Shown: positions 47,301 through 57,123 of the stretch, in pieces
Layout of the letters: every line of letters starts with the position of its first letter
How positions within the stretch are numbered: the first letter of the stretch is position 1
NCBI RefSeq assembly: GCF_013141715.1
Contig: NZ_WHOA01000125.1
Span: 1 to 64,000 of the forward strand
From: Paenibacillus phytorum
Lineage (GTDB): Bacteria > Bacillota > Bacilli > Paenibacillales > NBRC-103111
Direction: 5' to 3'
Length of the DNA: 64,000 nucleotides
Made by a program: the position numbers and the translations under genes
Notes under the pieces: generated by a model
Seen by the model: only the letters and a program-made list of their open reading frames with translations
What the model was told of the DNA's origin: nothing
The model's database searches: none

Positions 47301-47425
47301 TATTCAAGTGAAGCTTTGGGCTCTACTTCCATTCAATGTAACAAATGTTAATGAAACCAAACCTTTAAGGGAATCGTATGTACAGTACGCTTGTGTCATT
47401 TATATGATCTTCGGAGGTGTTTCAA

Positions 47426-47671
47426 TTGGATTTCTCAACCCTCACCCTACTCGGTGTAATCACACCTATCTTTGTATTAATCATCTACATCATGGCCAAA
47501 ACTCTCATAAAAAAGGAAATTCCCGATAGCCGTTATAATCCTTTTGACTATATTACAGGTCAAACTCGGATAGAATTTCAAGAACAAAAAGAGCAAAAAG
47601 AAGAAAAGGACGACCAAGGAGACGACAAAGATAAAAATTTAAAAATCACAGTTGACAATCATTCTCAATGA
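47426..47671 (+). CDS. Small membrane protein, DUF3951-like
   Basis: An 81-residue protein starting at TTG 47426, six bases after GGAGGTG. One hydrophobic segment (LLGVITPIFVLIIYIMAKTL), then DSRYNPFDYITGQT and a highly charged Glu/Lys/Asp-rich tail. The NPFDYITGQ segment recalls the DUF3951 family of small Bacillales proteins; function unknown. A GTG at 47417 overlaps the ribosome site and is not used. A promoter for a possible small RNA overlaps its last codons. Confidence 0.72.
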   Translation: MDFSTLTLLGVITPIFVLIIYIMAKTLIKKEIPDSRYNPFDYITGQTRIEFQEQKEQKEEKDDQGDDKDKNLKITVDNHSQ

Positions 47672-47680
47672 ACGTATACT
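47652..47680 (+). promoter_or_regulatory. Strong sigma-A promoter with no gene behind it
   Basis: TTGACA (47652-47657), exactly 17 bases, TATACT (47675-47680): consensus -35 and 5/6 -10. It overlaps the end of the DUF3951-like gene and points into a 200-bp convergent gap. A Fur-box-like palindrome covers the predicted start site. Confidence 0.7.
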
Positions 47681-47686
47681 AAGTTT

Positions 47687-47855
47687 AATGATAATGATTT
47701 TCATTATCGAACAAATGACATATAGCAAGAATTCGTATACTTATTCCGTACCATTCGATGGTTTACGCATGGCCACACCTTTCATATCCTCAACCCTCGT
47801 GCAGAACCCCTCTGAACCATGATCCCGCAAGTCATGGCTCAGAGGGGTTCTGTGC
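47687..47855 (+). ncRNA. Candidate Fur-regulated small RNA
   Basis: The predicted transcript runs about 165 bases from the orphan promoter to a 20-bp hairpin (arms 47801-47822 and 47832-47853, 9-base loop). Just before the hairpin lies a pyrimidine-rich stretch (CCACACCTTTCATATCC, TCAACCCTC) that could pair with Shine-Dalgarno sequences, as in iron-sparing sRNAs such as FsrA. Weak points: the hairpin is not followed by a T run, so the 3' end is uncertain. A 44-codon frame at 47688-47822 has no ribosome site. Confidence 0.5.
47690..47708. promoter_or_regulatory. Fur-box-like operator
   Basis: GATAATGATTTTCATTATC, a perfect 8+8 palindrome around TTT; it differs from the classic 19-bp Fur consensus (GATAATGATAATCATTATC) at two central bases. 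Placed about 10 bases downstream of the -10 hexamer, it would block transcription when Fur-Fe2+ is bound. No annotated gene lies downstream on either strand. Confidence 0.75.
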
Positions 47856-47875
47856 GTCCACTCCTAATGAAACCC

Positions 47876-48946
47876 TCATGTCGTAGGCTTATGAACATAG
47901 TAAAGGAAAATATGTTGAATGATAACCTTCATGACGGCAAAGAAAGGTACAGCCAATATTAACCCCACTATACCCGCGACTTCCCCACCTACAAGTAAGG
48001 CGAAAATGATAAACAACGGATGCATATGAAGCGTTCTTCCTACCACTTGTGGGGAGATCACGTTGCCTTCGAGAATTTGTACGGCTAAATTAACGAGTGC
48101 GACGAATAACAACATTTTCAAAGAGACCGTTGATGCCATAATGATTGCCGGCGCTGCTCCAAAAAAAGGCCCTAAGTAAGGAATAATATTAAACACCGCC
48201 ACAACGCTAGCGAGCAGCAATGCATATTGCATACCAATAAGCCAATACCCCAAATAGGCCAGAACTCCTATAATCAAGCAAACTAATAATTGACCCCGGA
48301 TATAATTACCAAGAGCTGTGTCAATATCAATGAGCAGCTTGATTGTTTTCTTACGATGCTCTTTCGGCACAATAGCCAAGGCTGTTTTCTCAATAATTTG
48401 AAAATCCTTTAAGATATAGAACGCAACGAACGGTACGATAAAAGCGATGAACAGCATATTGATGGTATTTCCAATCTGATTCATGTAGTTCGAGATGGCC
48501 ATGGAAATGCTATTTTCCAGCTTCGTAAGTGAATGATTAAATCCATTGCGCACACTGTCTGGCAGCAGTTGATTTTGATTAAAGCCGTCTACAAGCGATT
48601 GCGCACGCATAGCCATTTGCGGCATATGCTCATTCAGTTCCGCTATTTGGGACACAAACATCGGTGTCATATTCATGATAATAACGGTCAGAGATGTGAG
48701 AAAGACACTATAAATAAGCAGTACAGCAATGGTTCTTGGCACTTTCCGCTGGTTAAGAATATTTACGATCGGGTTTAAAATGTACGAAATAATCACAGCA
48801 ATAAAAAATGGCGTCAAGATGGCTTTGATAAATGTAAATACGCTAAACATGATTGGCTTTATTTGCAGCAGCATATACAAGCTGGCCAGAACAAGTAGGA
48901 GGTAGACCAACCCGACAAACCATTTATTTTTCCAAAAACGTTCCAT
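47876..48946 (-). CDS. AI-2E family transporter (YrrI-like permease)
   Basis: A 356-residue polytopic membrane protein of the PF01594 (AI-2 exporter-like) family, with about eight hydrophobic segments. IPYLGPFFGAAPAIIMAS and GNVISPQVVGRTLHMHPLFI are typical conserved blocks. ATG 48946 follows AGAGGTGA; a GTG at 48955 is part of the site. It lies upstream of the alaS region as yrrI does in B. subtilis. Members variously act as exporters or Na+/H+ antiporters; the substrate here is unknown. Confidence 0.88.
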   Translation of the reverse strand: MERFWKNKWFVGLVYLLLVLASLYMLLQIKPIMFSVFTFIKAILTPFFIAVIISYILNPIVNILNQRKVPRTIAVLLIYSVFLTSLTVIIMNMTPMFVSQIAELNEHMPQMAMRAQSLVDGFNQNQLLPDSVRNGFNHSLTKLENSISMAISNYMNQIGNTINMLFIAFIVPFVAFYILKDFQIIEKTALAIVPKEHRKKTIKLLIDIDTALGNYIRGQLLVCLIIGVLAYLGYWLIGMQYALLLASVVAVFNIIPYLGPFFGAAPAIIMASTVSLKMLLFVALVNLAVQILEGNVISPQVVGRTLHMHPLFIIFALLVGGEVAGIVGLILAVPFFAVMKVIIQHIFLYYVHKPTT

Positions 48947-49035
48947 TCTCTTCACCTCTGTTAATCCTTATAAACATACGCTCATACAGTATATGTACAA
49001 CCCGTCCAAATTAACCCGTTAAATCATGAGCTAAA

Positions 49036-49087
49036 CAAGAAAAAACGCTACTTCTTAAGCGCCACTGCGCTCAAAAAATAACGTTTC
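49036..49087 (-). terminator. Terminator after the zinc-ribbon gene
   Basis: On the minus strand an outer AACGTTA/TAGCGTT pairing encloses GAGCGC-AGTG-GCGCTT; TTTTTTC follows. It closes the cymR-iscS-yrrD-zinc-ribbon transcript. Confidence 0.75.
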
Positions 49088-49104
49088 GTAATGTGTATTA
49101 TTGA

Positions 49105-49305
49105 TTAATTTGCATGTTCGTGGACTTGAGGAATTTCTTCCTCAAAAAATAAATCATCCAGAGAACTCAACGTACCGTCTTCCTCTACTTGATACACGGA
49201 CATTTTGTCTCCGTTAACACTGAGTTCAATAAAGCAACCCCAGCAGTAGAATTGATGGGAACCGATCTTTCCAATATCTTTGGAATTACAGTTTGGACAA
49301 CGCAT
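49105..49305 (-). CDS. Small zinc-ribbon protein
   Basis: A 66-residue protein beginning MRCPNCNSKDIGKIGSHQFY and continuing CWGCFIELS; the CPNC and CWGC pairs make a four-cysteine zinc ribbon. The acidic C-terminal tail ends in HEHAN. ATG 49305 follows GGTGA; GTG 49314 lies inside that site. It is last in a four-gene minus-strand series behind cymR, the cysteine desulfurase and the YrrD-like gene. Function unknown. Confidence 0.8.
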   Translation of the reverse strand: MRCPNCNSKDIGKIGSHQFYCWGCFIELSVNGDKMSVYQVEEDGTLSSLDDLFFEEEIPQVHEHAN

Positions 49306-49315
49306 AATGCTCACC

Positions 49316-49837
49316 CTATTCTTCTTTGGATACGAAGAGTTCTTCTACTTCCTGAGCGCAATGTACAGGCACTATGATGGCATCTTCCCCTTTGGTTGCC
49401 GCCACCGGCATGGGAAGCCATCTTCGCCCTTCCTTTAAATCAGAAATAAACCCTTCGGACAATTCATAACCTACTATTTGTTTACCCCAATTCTGGTTTA
49501 AATAAACATCTTCTACCACGCCTAATTTGTGCCCTCCCACCGTAATGATGGGAAGACCTTTAATTTTGCGGCTTCCTTCAAGAAAAGCATGACACTCTTC
49601 CACATGCTCAAACTCGCGAATGACACTTTCGTTCGGTATGGTAATGGCATCTTCTCCGGCAGCGACGATTCCCTCCCACGGTATGTAACGTAAGGAGGAG
49701 AACCAAATCTTCACTTCGAGCATGATACCTCGTATGTTCCAATCAGGGCCTACCAATAAATCTTTAACTTGACCAATTTGTTTACCGGAATCTACCGTTA
49801 ACACGGGAAGCCCGATCAAATCATGCGCTTTGCGCAA
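49316..49837 (-). CDS. PRC-barrel domain protein (YrrD-like)
   Basis: A 173-residue protein of two PRC-barrel-like repeats: AHDLIGLPVLTVDSGKQIGQVKDLLVGPDW and IKGLPIITVGGHKLGVVEDVYLNQNW. The start is TTG 49837, 8 bases after AGGAGG. It resembles YrrD of B. subtilis, found in the same chromosomal region. PRC-barrel proteins often act as adaptors for RNA processing or photosynthesis complexes; function here unknown. Confidence 0.87.
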   Translation of the reverse strand: MRKAHDLIGLPVLTVDSGKQIGQVKDLLVGPDWNIRGIMLEVKIWFSSLRYIPWEGIVAAGEDAITIPNESVIREFEHVEECHAFLEGSRKIKGLPIITVGGHKLGVVEDVYLNQNWGKQIVGYELSEGFISDLKEGRRWLPMPVAATKGEDAIIVPVHCAQEVEELFVSKEE

Positions 49838-49865
49838 GTTGTATTCCTCCTAGAACCACCCGGTA

Positions 49866-51014
49866 CTATGTAGTACGCAACCGCTTGACAATGGTTGCAA
49901 TTTTCTGGGCAGCTGTTTCGATTTGTTCTTTAGAATTCCCCATTCCAAAGCTAAATCGAACCGCGGAGGCTGTAACATTTTCTGGGAGCTTCATGGCTTG
50001 TAATACGTGCGATACTTCAAGTGAACCTGACGTACATGCAGAACCGCTTGCAGCAGCCACTTCTTCTAAATCAAGATTCATAAGAAGTGTTTCTGTTGAG
50101 ATACCTGGGAAGCTGATGTTCAGAATATGCGGGATACACTGTTCCTTGTGGCCATTAATCGTGAAGCTATCAAAGCCTAATTGCTGCTCAAGTATGCTTA
50201 TCATAAGCCTGCGAAACTCTGCGACTTTGGATTGCATACTGTCCATCATTGGGAGAGTAACTTCCAAAGCTTTGGCAAAGCCTGCAATTGCTGCTACATT
50301 CTCCGTACCTGCGCGGCGCTTTCTCTCCTGAGCACCGCCAAAGACGTGAGGTGTCAACCTTGTGTTCTTAGATACAAATAAAGCACCTGCACCTTTGGGT
50401 CCGTATATCTTATGAGCTGAGAAACTCATTAAATCAACAGGAAGTTCACTAACATTCAGCGGCAATTTACCTAGAGCTTGCACCGCATCTACATGAAAAG
50501 GAATTTGCCGATTCCGAGCTAAATGACCTACTTGCTCGATCGGTTGAATCGTACCCACTTCATTATTCACATACATCATGGAAATGAGAGCTGTGTCAGG
50601 ACGTATAGCCGCTTCCACATCTTCTATTTGAATAAGACCGGTCGGACCTACTGGAAGGTAGGTCACCTCGTATCCGAGGCTCTCCAATCGCTCACAGGGA
50701 TGCAAAACAGCATGATGTTCGATCTCTGTCGTAATGATATGCTTCTTGCCATCCTTGTTTGCATTCATGATCCCGAAGATCGCCATGTTATTGCTTTCGG
50801 TTCCACCGCTTGTAAAAATAAGTTCAGCAGGTAAACAGCCTAACGATTTCGCCATAGCGTCCCGAAACCGGTTGAGTGCTGTTCTAGTAGCTCTGCCGAA
50901 GCTATGTGTACTCGAAGGATTACCAAAAAAGGCTGTATAGAATGGAAGCATCGCTTCTAATACTTCAGGATGCACGGGTGTAGTTGCTGCATGATCAAGA
51001 TAAATGGGATTCAT
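49866..51014 (-). CDS. Cysteine desulfurase (IscS/NifS family, YrvO-like)
   Basis: PLP enzyme releasing sulfur from cysteine for tRNA thiolation and other uses. 382 residues: YLDHAATTPVHPEV at the start, TEIEHHAV with the PLP-stacking His, SAHKIYGPKG with the PLP Lys, and the loop SGSACTSGSLEVSHV with the persulfide Cys. The CymR gene lies 9 bp upstream in the same direction. In B. subtilis YrvO feeds MnmA; here mnmA is nearby but on the opposite strand. Confidence 0.94.
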   Translation of the reverse strand: MNPIYLDHAATTPVHPEVLEAMLPFYTAFFGNPSSTHSFGRATRTALNRFRDAMAKSLGCLPAELIFTSGGTESNNMAIFGIMNANKDGKKHIITTEIEHHAVLHPCERLESLGYEVTYLPVGPTGLIQIEDVEAAIRPDTALISMMYVNNEVGTIQPIEQVGHLARNRQIPFHVDAVQALGKLPLNVSELPVDLMSFSAHKIYGPKGAGALFVSKNTRLTPHVFGGAQERKRRAGTENVAAIAGFAKALEVTLPMMDSMQSKVAEFRRLMISILEQQLGFDSFTINGHKEQCIPHILNISFPGISTETLLMNLDLEEVAAASGSACTSGSLEVSHVLQAMKLPENVTASAVRFSFGMGNSKEQIETAAQKIATIVKRLRTT

Positions 51015-51023
51015 AGGACACCC

Positions 51024-51443
51024 TTAAATGTAAAACATGTAGTTGTCGTTCTTGCCTTGGTCTTCGAAAGAAATCAAGTTCGCAAGTGTAGTAGAATCTA
51101 GCACATCCGCAATACTATCACGAATACGAATCCACAGATCACGCTTAGCCGGATCATCTTCCTCCGTAAAGTCGACAGGACTAATCGGTCCTTCTAATAC
51201 ACGAATAACCTCGCCTGCTGTTACTGTATCAGCGGATTTGGAGAGAATATATCCACCGTAAGCACCACGAATACTTTTGACCAATCCTGCATTGCGAAGT
51301 GGAGCTACAAGTTGTTCCAGATAATGCTCGGAAAGCTGATGCTTTTCGGCAATACTTTTGAGTGAAGTCGGTCCTTCACCAAATCGATTGGCCAGCTCCA
51401 TCATGATCGTTAAACCATAGCGGCCTTTTGTAGAAATTTTCAA
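51024..51443 (-). CDS. cymR: Rrf2-family regulator CymR
   Basis: A 139-residue winged-helix repressor of cysteine metabolism (known partner of CysK in B. subtilis). It begins KISTKGRYGLTIMMELANRF, has the recognition-helix region LSEHYLEQLVAPLRNAGLVK and the wing IRGAYGGYILSK; it lacks the Fe-S cysteines of IscR. The start is TTG 51443 behind GAGGTG. A TATAAT at 51462-51467 is a likely -10. The name rests on family resemblance plus the cymR-yrvO gene order. Confidence 0.9.
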   Translation of the reverse strand: MKISTKGRYGLTIMMELANRFGEGPTSLKSIAEKHQLSEHYLEQLVAPLRNAGLVKSIRGAYGGYILSKSADTVTAGEVIRVLEGPISPVDFTEEDDPAKRDLWIRIRDSIADVLDSTTLANLISFEDQGKNDNYMFYI

Positions 51444-52843
<1,400 letters not shown>

Positions 52844-52873
52844 GTTTGATTAGCGGATATAGGAACAGGAAGG

Positions 52874-53575
52874 ATGATCGATTTGGTCAAAGTGAATGAT
52901 GTTGGATGGAAAGCTGCTGCTTATGAGGATGTTACGAAGATCGTGAAAGAGGTCGGTATTCTCCCCCTCTCTTCGTTCATACCGGATCATCCTTCACTTG
53001 AATCTATAACTGTGCACGAACAATGGCATACGGGGCTAGAAACAGATCCTTGGTTATGGCGAGATCGTCTGCCTGGCGACGGCATTGCCGCTTATGGCCG
53101 CTTTTTTGCGAAAAAGCCTCTGTTGATTTCTGCTGAGCTCTTTCCATTGATTAAGAATTTATTAGACGAACCTTATTCTGTAGAAGAGCGTTATGCAGAT
53201 GGCGAGCTTCCCAAATCGGCTGTCGAGCTTTTTCAAGCTGTTGAAGAGAACGAAGGCATCGATGTTAGGGAGCTTCGCTCCAAAATCGGGATGAAAGCCA
53301 AGGAGTCGAAAAATGAATTCGACCGTGCTCTGATAGAACTACAAAGCAAAACAGATATCGTCATAGCTGGTATAAGCGAACGCCTGAATGCCAATGGCAC
53401 CAAGAACGGCTGGAACAGCACCTGCTACATGACCGCCAAGCATTGGATGGAGCTTCATGGGATTAAGGCGAATACACTCCCAACTCCGGAAGCGAAAAGT
53501 CAACTCAGAGAGCTGCTTCAAAAACGGTTTAGTGCTGCCGCGGGTGTTTATTTAGGGAAGGTTTTTAAGTTATAG
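52874..53575 (+). CDS. AlkZ-related protein, function unknown
   Basis: A 233-residue soluble protein with no membrane segment. The stretch EQWHTGLETDPWLWRDRLPGDGIAAYGRFFAKKPLLISAELF and the later VRELRSKIGM, FDRALIELQSKTDI winged-helix-like region recall Firmicute proteins labelled AlkZ-related (DNA glycosylase-like). I rank this as a family resemblance only. The AGGAAGG site touches ATG 52874; TTG 52883 has better spacing and may be the real start. It is 30 bp downstream of mnmA and followed by a terminator. Confidence 0.6.
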   Translation: MIDLVKVNDVGWKAAAYEDVTKIVKEVGILPLSSFIPDHPSLESITVHEQWHTGLETDPWLWRDRLPGDGIAAYGRFFAKKPLLISAELFPLIKNLLDEPYSVEERYADGELPKSAVELFQAVEENEGIDVRELRSKIGMKAKESKNEFDRALIELQSKTDIVIAGISERLNANGTKNGWNSTCYMTAKHWMELHGIKANTLPTPEAKSQLRELLQKRFSAAAGVYLGKVFKL

Positions 53576-53587
53576 AAATGATCATTA

Positions 53588-53620
53588 ATAGGAGCCCTGA
53601 GGGCTCCTATTTCTGTTTTC
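53588..53620 (+). terminator. Terminator of the mnmA unit
   Basis: TAGGAGCCC-TGA-GGGCTCCTA, a perfect 9-bp stem, followed by TTTCTGTTTT. Confidence 0.88.
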
Positions 53621-53730
53621 AGCACTGTTGCCAGCACAAATAATCCGGCTTCTTGTAGAAATTTACCGTTTGCCTTTCAAGTATGCAGGCTTAATTCTAA
53701 GCACAGGATAATCGCGAAAGGTGTGAGTGA

Positions 53731-54144
53731 ATGGGTAGAATCTTAGCCGTATTTCTCATTATTTGGGTTGGTTGGGCTGGAAGTTTGCAAGCAAGGGTAG
53801 AGACAAGTGCAGAAGCAAGTACAAAGACAAGAACAGAGATAAGTACAAAGATAAGTACAGAAGAAATTTTCGTAAAATATAAGCCTGAGCAAGATCCTGA
53901 ATATGCCAAATGGAGCCGTCTTGCTTTTCAGGAGGCTGGCAGATTATACACTTTATTAGATTATAAATATTTAGGCCGTTCAACTATAGCACCCGGTGTT
54001 GCACAGCAGCAGTTTCGCTTCTGGGTAAGACATCATGGTGTCGAATTTCCACTAATTGTTTCGATTCGGTACGATCCTATTACAGAGAAGGTTTTCACAA
54101 TCGATATGGAAAAAGAAAAAAGAGGGGACCTACTGATTTTATAA
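53731..54144 (+). CDS. Secreted DUF3889-like protein with low-complexity repeat
   Basis: A 137-residue protein with an N-terminal signal peptide (ILAVFLIIWVGWAGSLQA), a Ser/Thr/Glu/Lys linker coded by degenerate short repeats of the AGTACAAAGATA type (about 53814-53865), and a C-terminal domain (PEYAKWSRLAFQEAGRLY ... FRFWVRHHG ... VSIRYDPITEKVFTI) resembling DUF3889. No cysteine for lipidation is seen. Function unknown. GGTGTGAGTG lies before the ATG. The 3' end overlaps the convergent rarA by 6 bp. Confidence 0.7.
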   Translation: MGRILAVFLIIWVGWAGSLQARVETSAEASTKTRTEISTKISTEEIFVKYKPEQDPEYAKWSRLAFQEAGRLYTLLDYKYLGRSTIAPGVAQQQFRFWVRHHGVEFPLIVSIRYDPITEKVFTIDMEKEKRGDLLIL

Positions 54145-55458
54145 ACCTGCAGGTGTCCCTCTTCTTTTATGCTGATTGAGCTTCATCTTTTCTTCTGTTC
54201 CCTGTTCGCTAGCAGCAAAAATGATCTCATTTCGAATTTCGTCTGGTAAGTACTGCTGCTTCACATAGTGTCCCGGATAATTATGCGGATACATATAGCC
54301 TTTATGTCCGAGCTGATCAGCACCTTTGTAGTGCGTATCACGCAGATGAAGCGGTACATTTGCAGATTTCACTTGGTCCATCAACTGTTCCGCGCGAGAG
54401 ATGGCAATCGGTATCGAATTTGACTTTGGACTCTCCACGGCGAATAAAATTGCCTGGGAAATGATGTACTTTGATTCCGGCCAACCAATCTTATGATAGG
54501 CGTCCATGGCCGTCACGGACTGCACCATCGCCTGCGGATTCGCAAGGCCGATATCTTCGCTGCAGGCGACGATAAGACGCCGCAGGAACGTCATGGGATC
54601 CATGCCGAGCTTCTCGACGGCATATAGGAACCAGAACAGCGCGGCGTCGCTGGAGCCGCGCACGCTCTTGTGAAAAGCGGACAAGACGTCGTATTGCGTC
54701 GACTCATCCGCTTTCACGATAGGGCGGCGGATCGACTCTTCCGCCACCTCGAGCGTAACCTGAACCGTTCCATCCGGTTCAGGTGAAGTTGTCAGCGCTG
54801 CAAGCTCCAGCGCGTTAAGTGAACGGCGGATGTCGCCATTAGCCATCCGCGCGATGTGCTCCAGCGCCTCCTCGTCTACGTGGAGGCGCATGAAGCCGAG
54901 CCCCTTCACGGGGTCGGTGATGGCTCTTCGCATGGCGATGAGCGCATGCTCCGCCGTTAGGGGCTCAAGCTGAAACAGCGTCGAGCGCGACAGCAGAGCC
55001 CCGTTCACGTGGTGAAACGGGTTCTCTGTCGTCGCACCGATGAAGATGAGGATGCCCTGCTCTACCGCAGGCAGCAGCGCATCCTGTCGCGAGGTGTTGA
55101 AGCGATGCACCTCGTCCAAGAATAAGGTCGTCTTACGACCGTACATCGCTTTATTGGTCTTCGCTAGCTCGATAATCTCTCGCACATCTTTGACCGAAGC
55201 ATCTACGGCGTTCAGCTTCATAAACTCACCCTGTGTTCGGTTCGCTATGATGTTGGCCAATGTTGTTTTGCCTGTGCCTGGAGGTCCATAAAGCAAGATT
55301 GAGGTCACTTGATCGGCCTCAATCGCTCGTCTTAGCAACTTCCCTTTTCCGACGATTTGCTCCTGACCAATATACTCATCGAGCGATGTTGGCCTCATAC
55401 GATCGGCTAACAGCTTTCCTGTTGGTTCTTGTGAAGAAGCATATGTAAACAAGTCCAT
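54139..55458 (-). CDS. rarA: Replication-associated recombination protein A (MgsA/RarA, YrvN-like)
   Basis: AAA+ ATPase of the clamp-loader-like WRNIP1/MgsA group acting at stalled forks. 439 residues from ATG 55458 (AAAGGAT upstream; the longer frame to 55587 crosses the spacer and is rejected). RMRPTSLDEYIGQEQIVG, Walker A YGPPGTGKTT, Walker B LFLDEVHRF, sensor FIGATTENPF, arginine-finger region ALLSRS, and the C-terminal tetramerisation domain with the NYPGHYVKQQYLP ending. This gene has a visibly higher GC content in its middle than its neighbours. Confidence 0.94.
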   Translation of the reverse strand: MDLFTYASSQEPTGKLLADRMRPTSLDEYIGQEQIVGKGKLLRRAIEADQVTSILLYGPPGTGKTTLANIIANRTQGEFMKLNAVDASVKDVREIIELAKTNKAMYGRKTTLFLDEVHRFNTSRQDALLPAVEQGILIFIGATTENPFHHVNGALLSRSTLFQLEPLTAEHALIAMRRAITDPVKGLGFMRLHVDEEALEHIARMANGDIRRSLNALELAALTTSPEPDGTVQVTLEVAEESIRRPIVKADESTQYDVLSAFHKSVRGSSDAALFWFLYAVEKLGMDPMTFLRRLIVACSEDIGLANPQAMVQSVTAMDAYHKIGWPESKYIISQAILFAVESPKSNSIPIAISRAEQLMDQVKSANVPLHLRDTHYKGADQLGHKGYMYPHNYPGHYVKQQYLPDEIRNEIIFAASEQGTEEKMKLNQHKRRGTPAGL

Positions 55459-55540
55459 AAGTAGATTATCCTTTACTTTGCATTGAAAGATATAAACTCT
55501 ATTATAACCCGCATACGCAATCATGTCATGTTTTGTCAGT

Positions 55541-55577
55541 AAAAGATCCCCCCGATACGAAACCAGGAGGATCTTTC
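55541..55577 (-). terminator. Terminator of the PadR-MFS operon
   Basis: On the minus strand AAGATCCTCC ... GGGGGGATCTTTT; a 9-bp stem with one G-U pair and a T run. Confidence 0.82.
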
Positions 55578-55587
55578 TTGATACCAT

Positions 55588-57123
55588 TTATACAGACTGA
55601 GGAGTTGCATTGTCATTCTGCGGTTCCGGACGTTGGACAGGTACCGTGAAACGAAGTGGCCCTGCTATGAATGTAGCCGCTAGTCCGACAATACCGAACA
55701 CGATACTTATGATAAAACCATGGTTAATCGCTGTTCCTAATGAATCTCGGAGGAAATTCATCGTTTCTTTAGGCAATGCAGCTCCCGCTCGGATCAAATG
55801 TTCTGGATTGGCTAAAGACGACAGTTGATTAAGAGGCATGTTGTGCTCAGCTGCGCCTACTTGAATAAGACTGTTGTATCTCGTGTTGACGACAGTCGCC
55901 ATAATCGAAGCTCCTAGAACCCCTCCAATATTACGCCAAAAGCCAATGATAGAGGAGCTGACCCCGATATACTTTTGATCTACACTGAGAGCAACTGCAT
56001 TCTGAGCAACACTCATTAACGGACCAATTGCCCCTACGCCAAGTATAACCATCAGGGTAATCATATACAGATTACTTGCGTCATGACTGACTACACTTAA
56101 CAAATAGCTAATGACAATACCCGTAATCATACTGGACGCGATAACCGCACGGAAGCTAAAGAATCGTTGAAGGAAACCAAACAAAACAGCTCCCACCATT
56201 AAAGAAAACATCATCGGGGTCAAAAGCACATTTGAATTCACCCGACCTAGCACGGCAGTTGAGAAAATAGGCAAGTAAGCAATTGCCGAGAACATAATCG
56301 CTCCTTGGCAAAGGCAAGCTAACATCATGCCGAGAACCATTCGGTTTTTGAATAAGGGTAGAGGCAGCATAGGTTCTTGGGCCCTACGTTCAACCATAAT
56401 GAACAGAAAGCCTACAACAACGGCAACAGCTAACAAACTTATAATTTGCCAGGACGCCCAAGTATAATCTTTACCACCAAACTCTAACGCGAGCATGAGT
56501 GAGACGGTAGAGATTATGAGTAACAGTGTCCCTAAATAATCAATTTTCGGACGGCGAGTCGAACGAGTTTCCTTAAGAGCAAAAAGCAAAACAAAAAATG
56601 AGAGTAAACCGAGTGGCAAATTAACATAAAAACACCAGCGCCAGCCCCAAGATTCGGCGAGTAATGTACCGATTTGAGGCCCTGCTACGGACGAAAGGCC
56701 GAATATCCCCGCGAATACCCCTGATAGCTTAGCCCCCTCTTTGGGATCTGAAAAAAGCGTGTAAATAATGGTGAAACTAATGGGAAAAATAGCTCCTGAA
56801 CCTATCCCCTGAATCGCTCTGTATACGATAAGCTGCGTCATATCCTGGGCCGTACCACAGAGTGCCGAACCGATCAGAAATATGGAAATTCCAATCAAAT
56901 AAAAGAGTTTTCTGCCAAACATATCCGATAGCTTCCCGAAAACAAGCATCGTGCTCGTCGATGCAAGCATATACGCTGTGAATACCCAACTGATCTTATC
57001 GAAACCATTAATGTCGCCTATGATATGACTTATGGCAGCCGCCGTAATTGTATTATCTAGTGCAGACATCAATAGCCCTAGAGCCATTGCCAATATTATA
57101 AAACCTGTTTTTTTATTACCCAC
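55588..57123 (-). CDS. MFS drug/metabolite exporter, DHA2 (EmrB/QacA) type
   Basis: A 511-residue transporter with about 14 membrane segments. Motifs: ALDNTITAAAI in helix 1 (LDxTxxNVA-like, DHA2), GKLSDMFGRK in loop 2-3, YRAIQGIGSGAIFP in helix 4 and GVFAGIFGLSSVAGPQIGTL in helix 5 (antiporter motif C). GTG start 57123 behind AAAGGGG, overlapping the PadR-type gene by 8 bp. The pairing with a PadR regulator suggests substrate-induced efflux; the substrate is unknown. Confidence 0.92.
   Translation of the reverse strand: MGNKKTGFIILAMALGLLMSALDNTITAAAISHIIGDINGFDKISWVFTAYMLASTSTMLVFGKLSDMFGRKLFYLIGISIFLIGSALCGTAQDMTQLIVYRAIQGIGSGAIFPISFTIIYTLFSDPKEGAKLSGVFAGIFGLSSVAGPQIGTLLAESWGWRWCFYVNLPLGLLSFFVLLFALKETRSTRRPKIDYLGTLLLIISTVSLMLALEFGGKDYTWASWQIISLLAVAVVVGFLFIMVERRAQEPMLPLPLFKNRMVLGMMLACLCQGAIMFSAIAYLPIFSTAVLGRVNSNVLLTPMMFSLMVGAVLFGFLQRFFSFRAVIASSMITGIVISYLLSVVSHDASNLYMITLMVILGVGAIGPLMSVAQNAVALSVDQKYIGVSSSIIGFWRNIGGVLGASIMATVVNTRYNSLIQVGAAEHNMPLNQLSSLANPEHLIRAGAALPKETMNFLRDSLGTAINHGFIISIVFGIVGLAATFIAGPLRFTVPVQRPEPQNDNATPQSV

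Noticed and set aside
47800..47855. Hairpin as a simple shared terminator of two convergent genes
   Set aside because: Neither strand has a T run after the stem, so a simple intrinsic terminator does not explain it; kept as part of the small-RNA candidate instead.
53814..53865. Short repeats as a CRISPR-like array
   Set aside because: Units are 12-18 bp, degenerate, in frame inside a coding region, without spacers.
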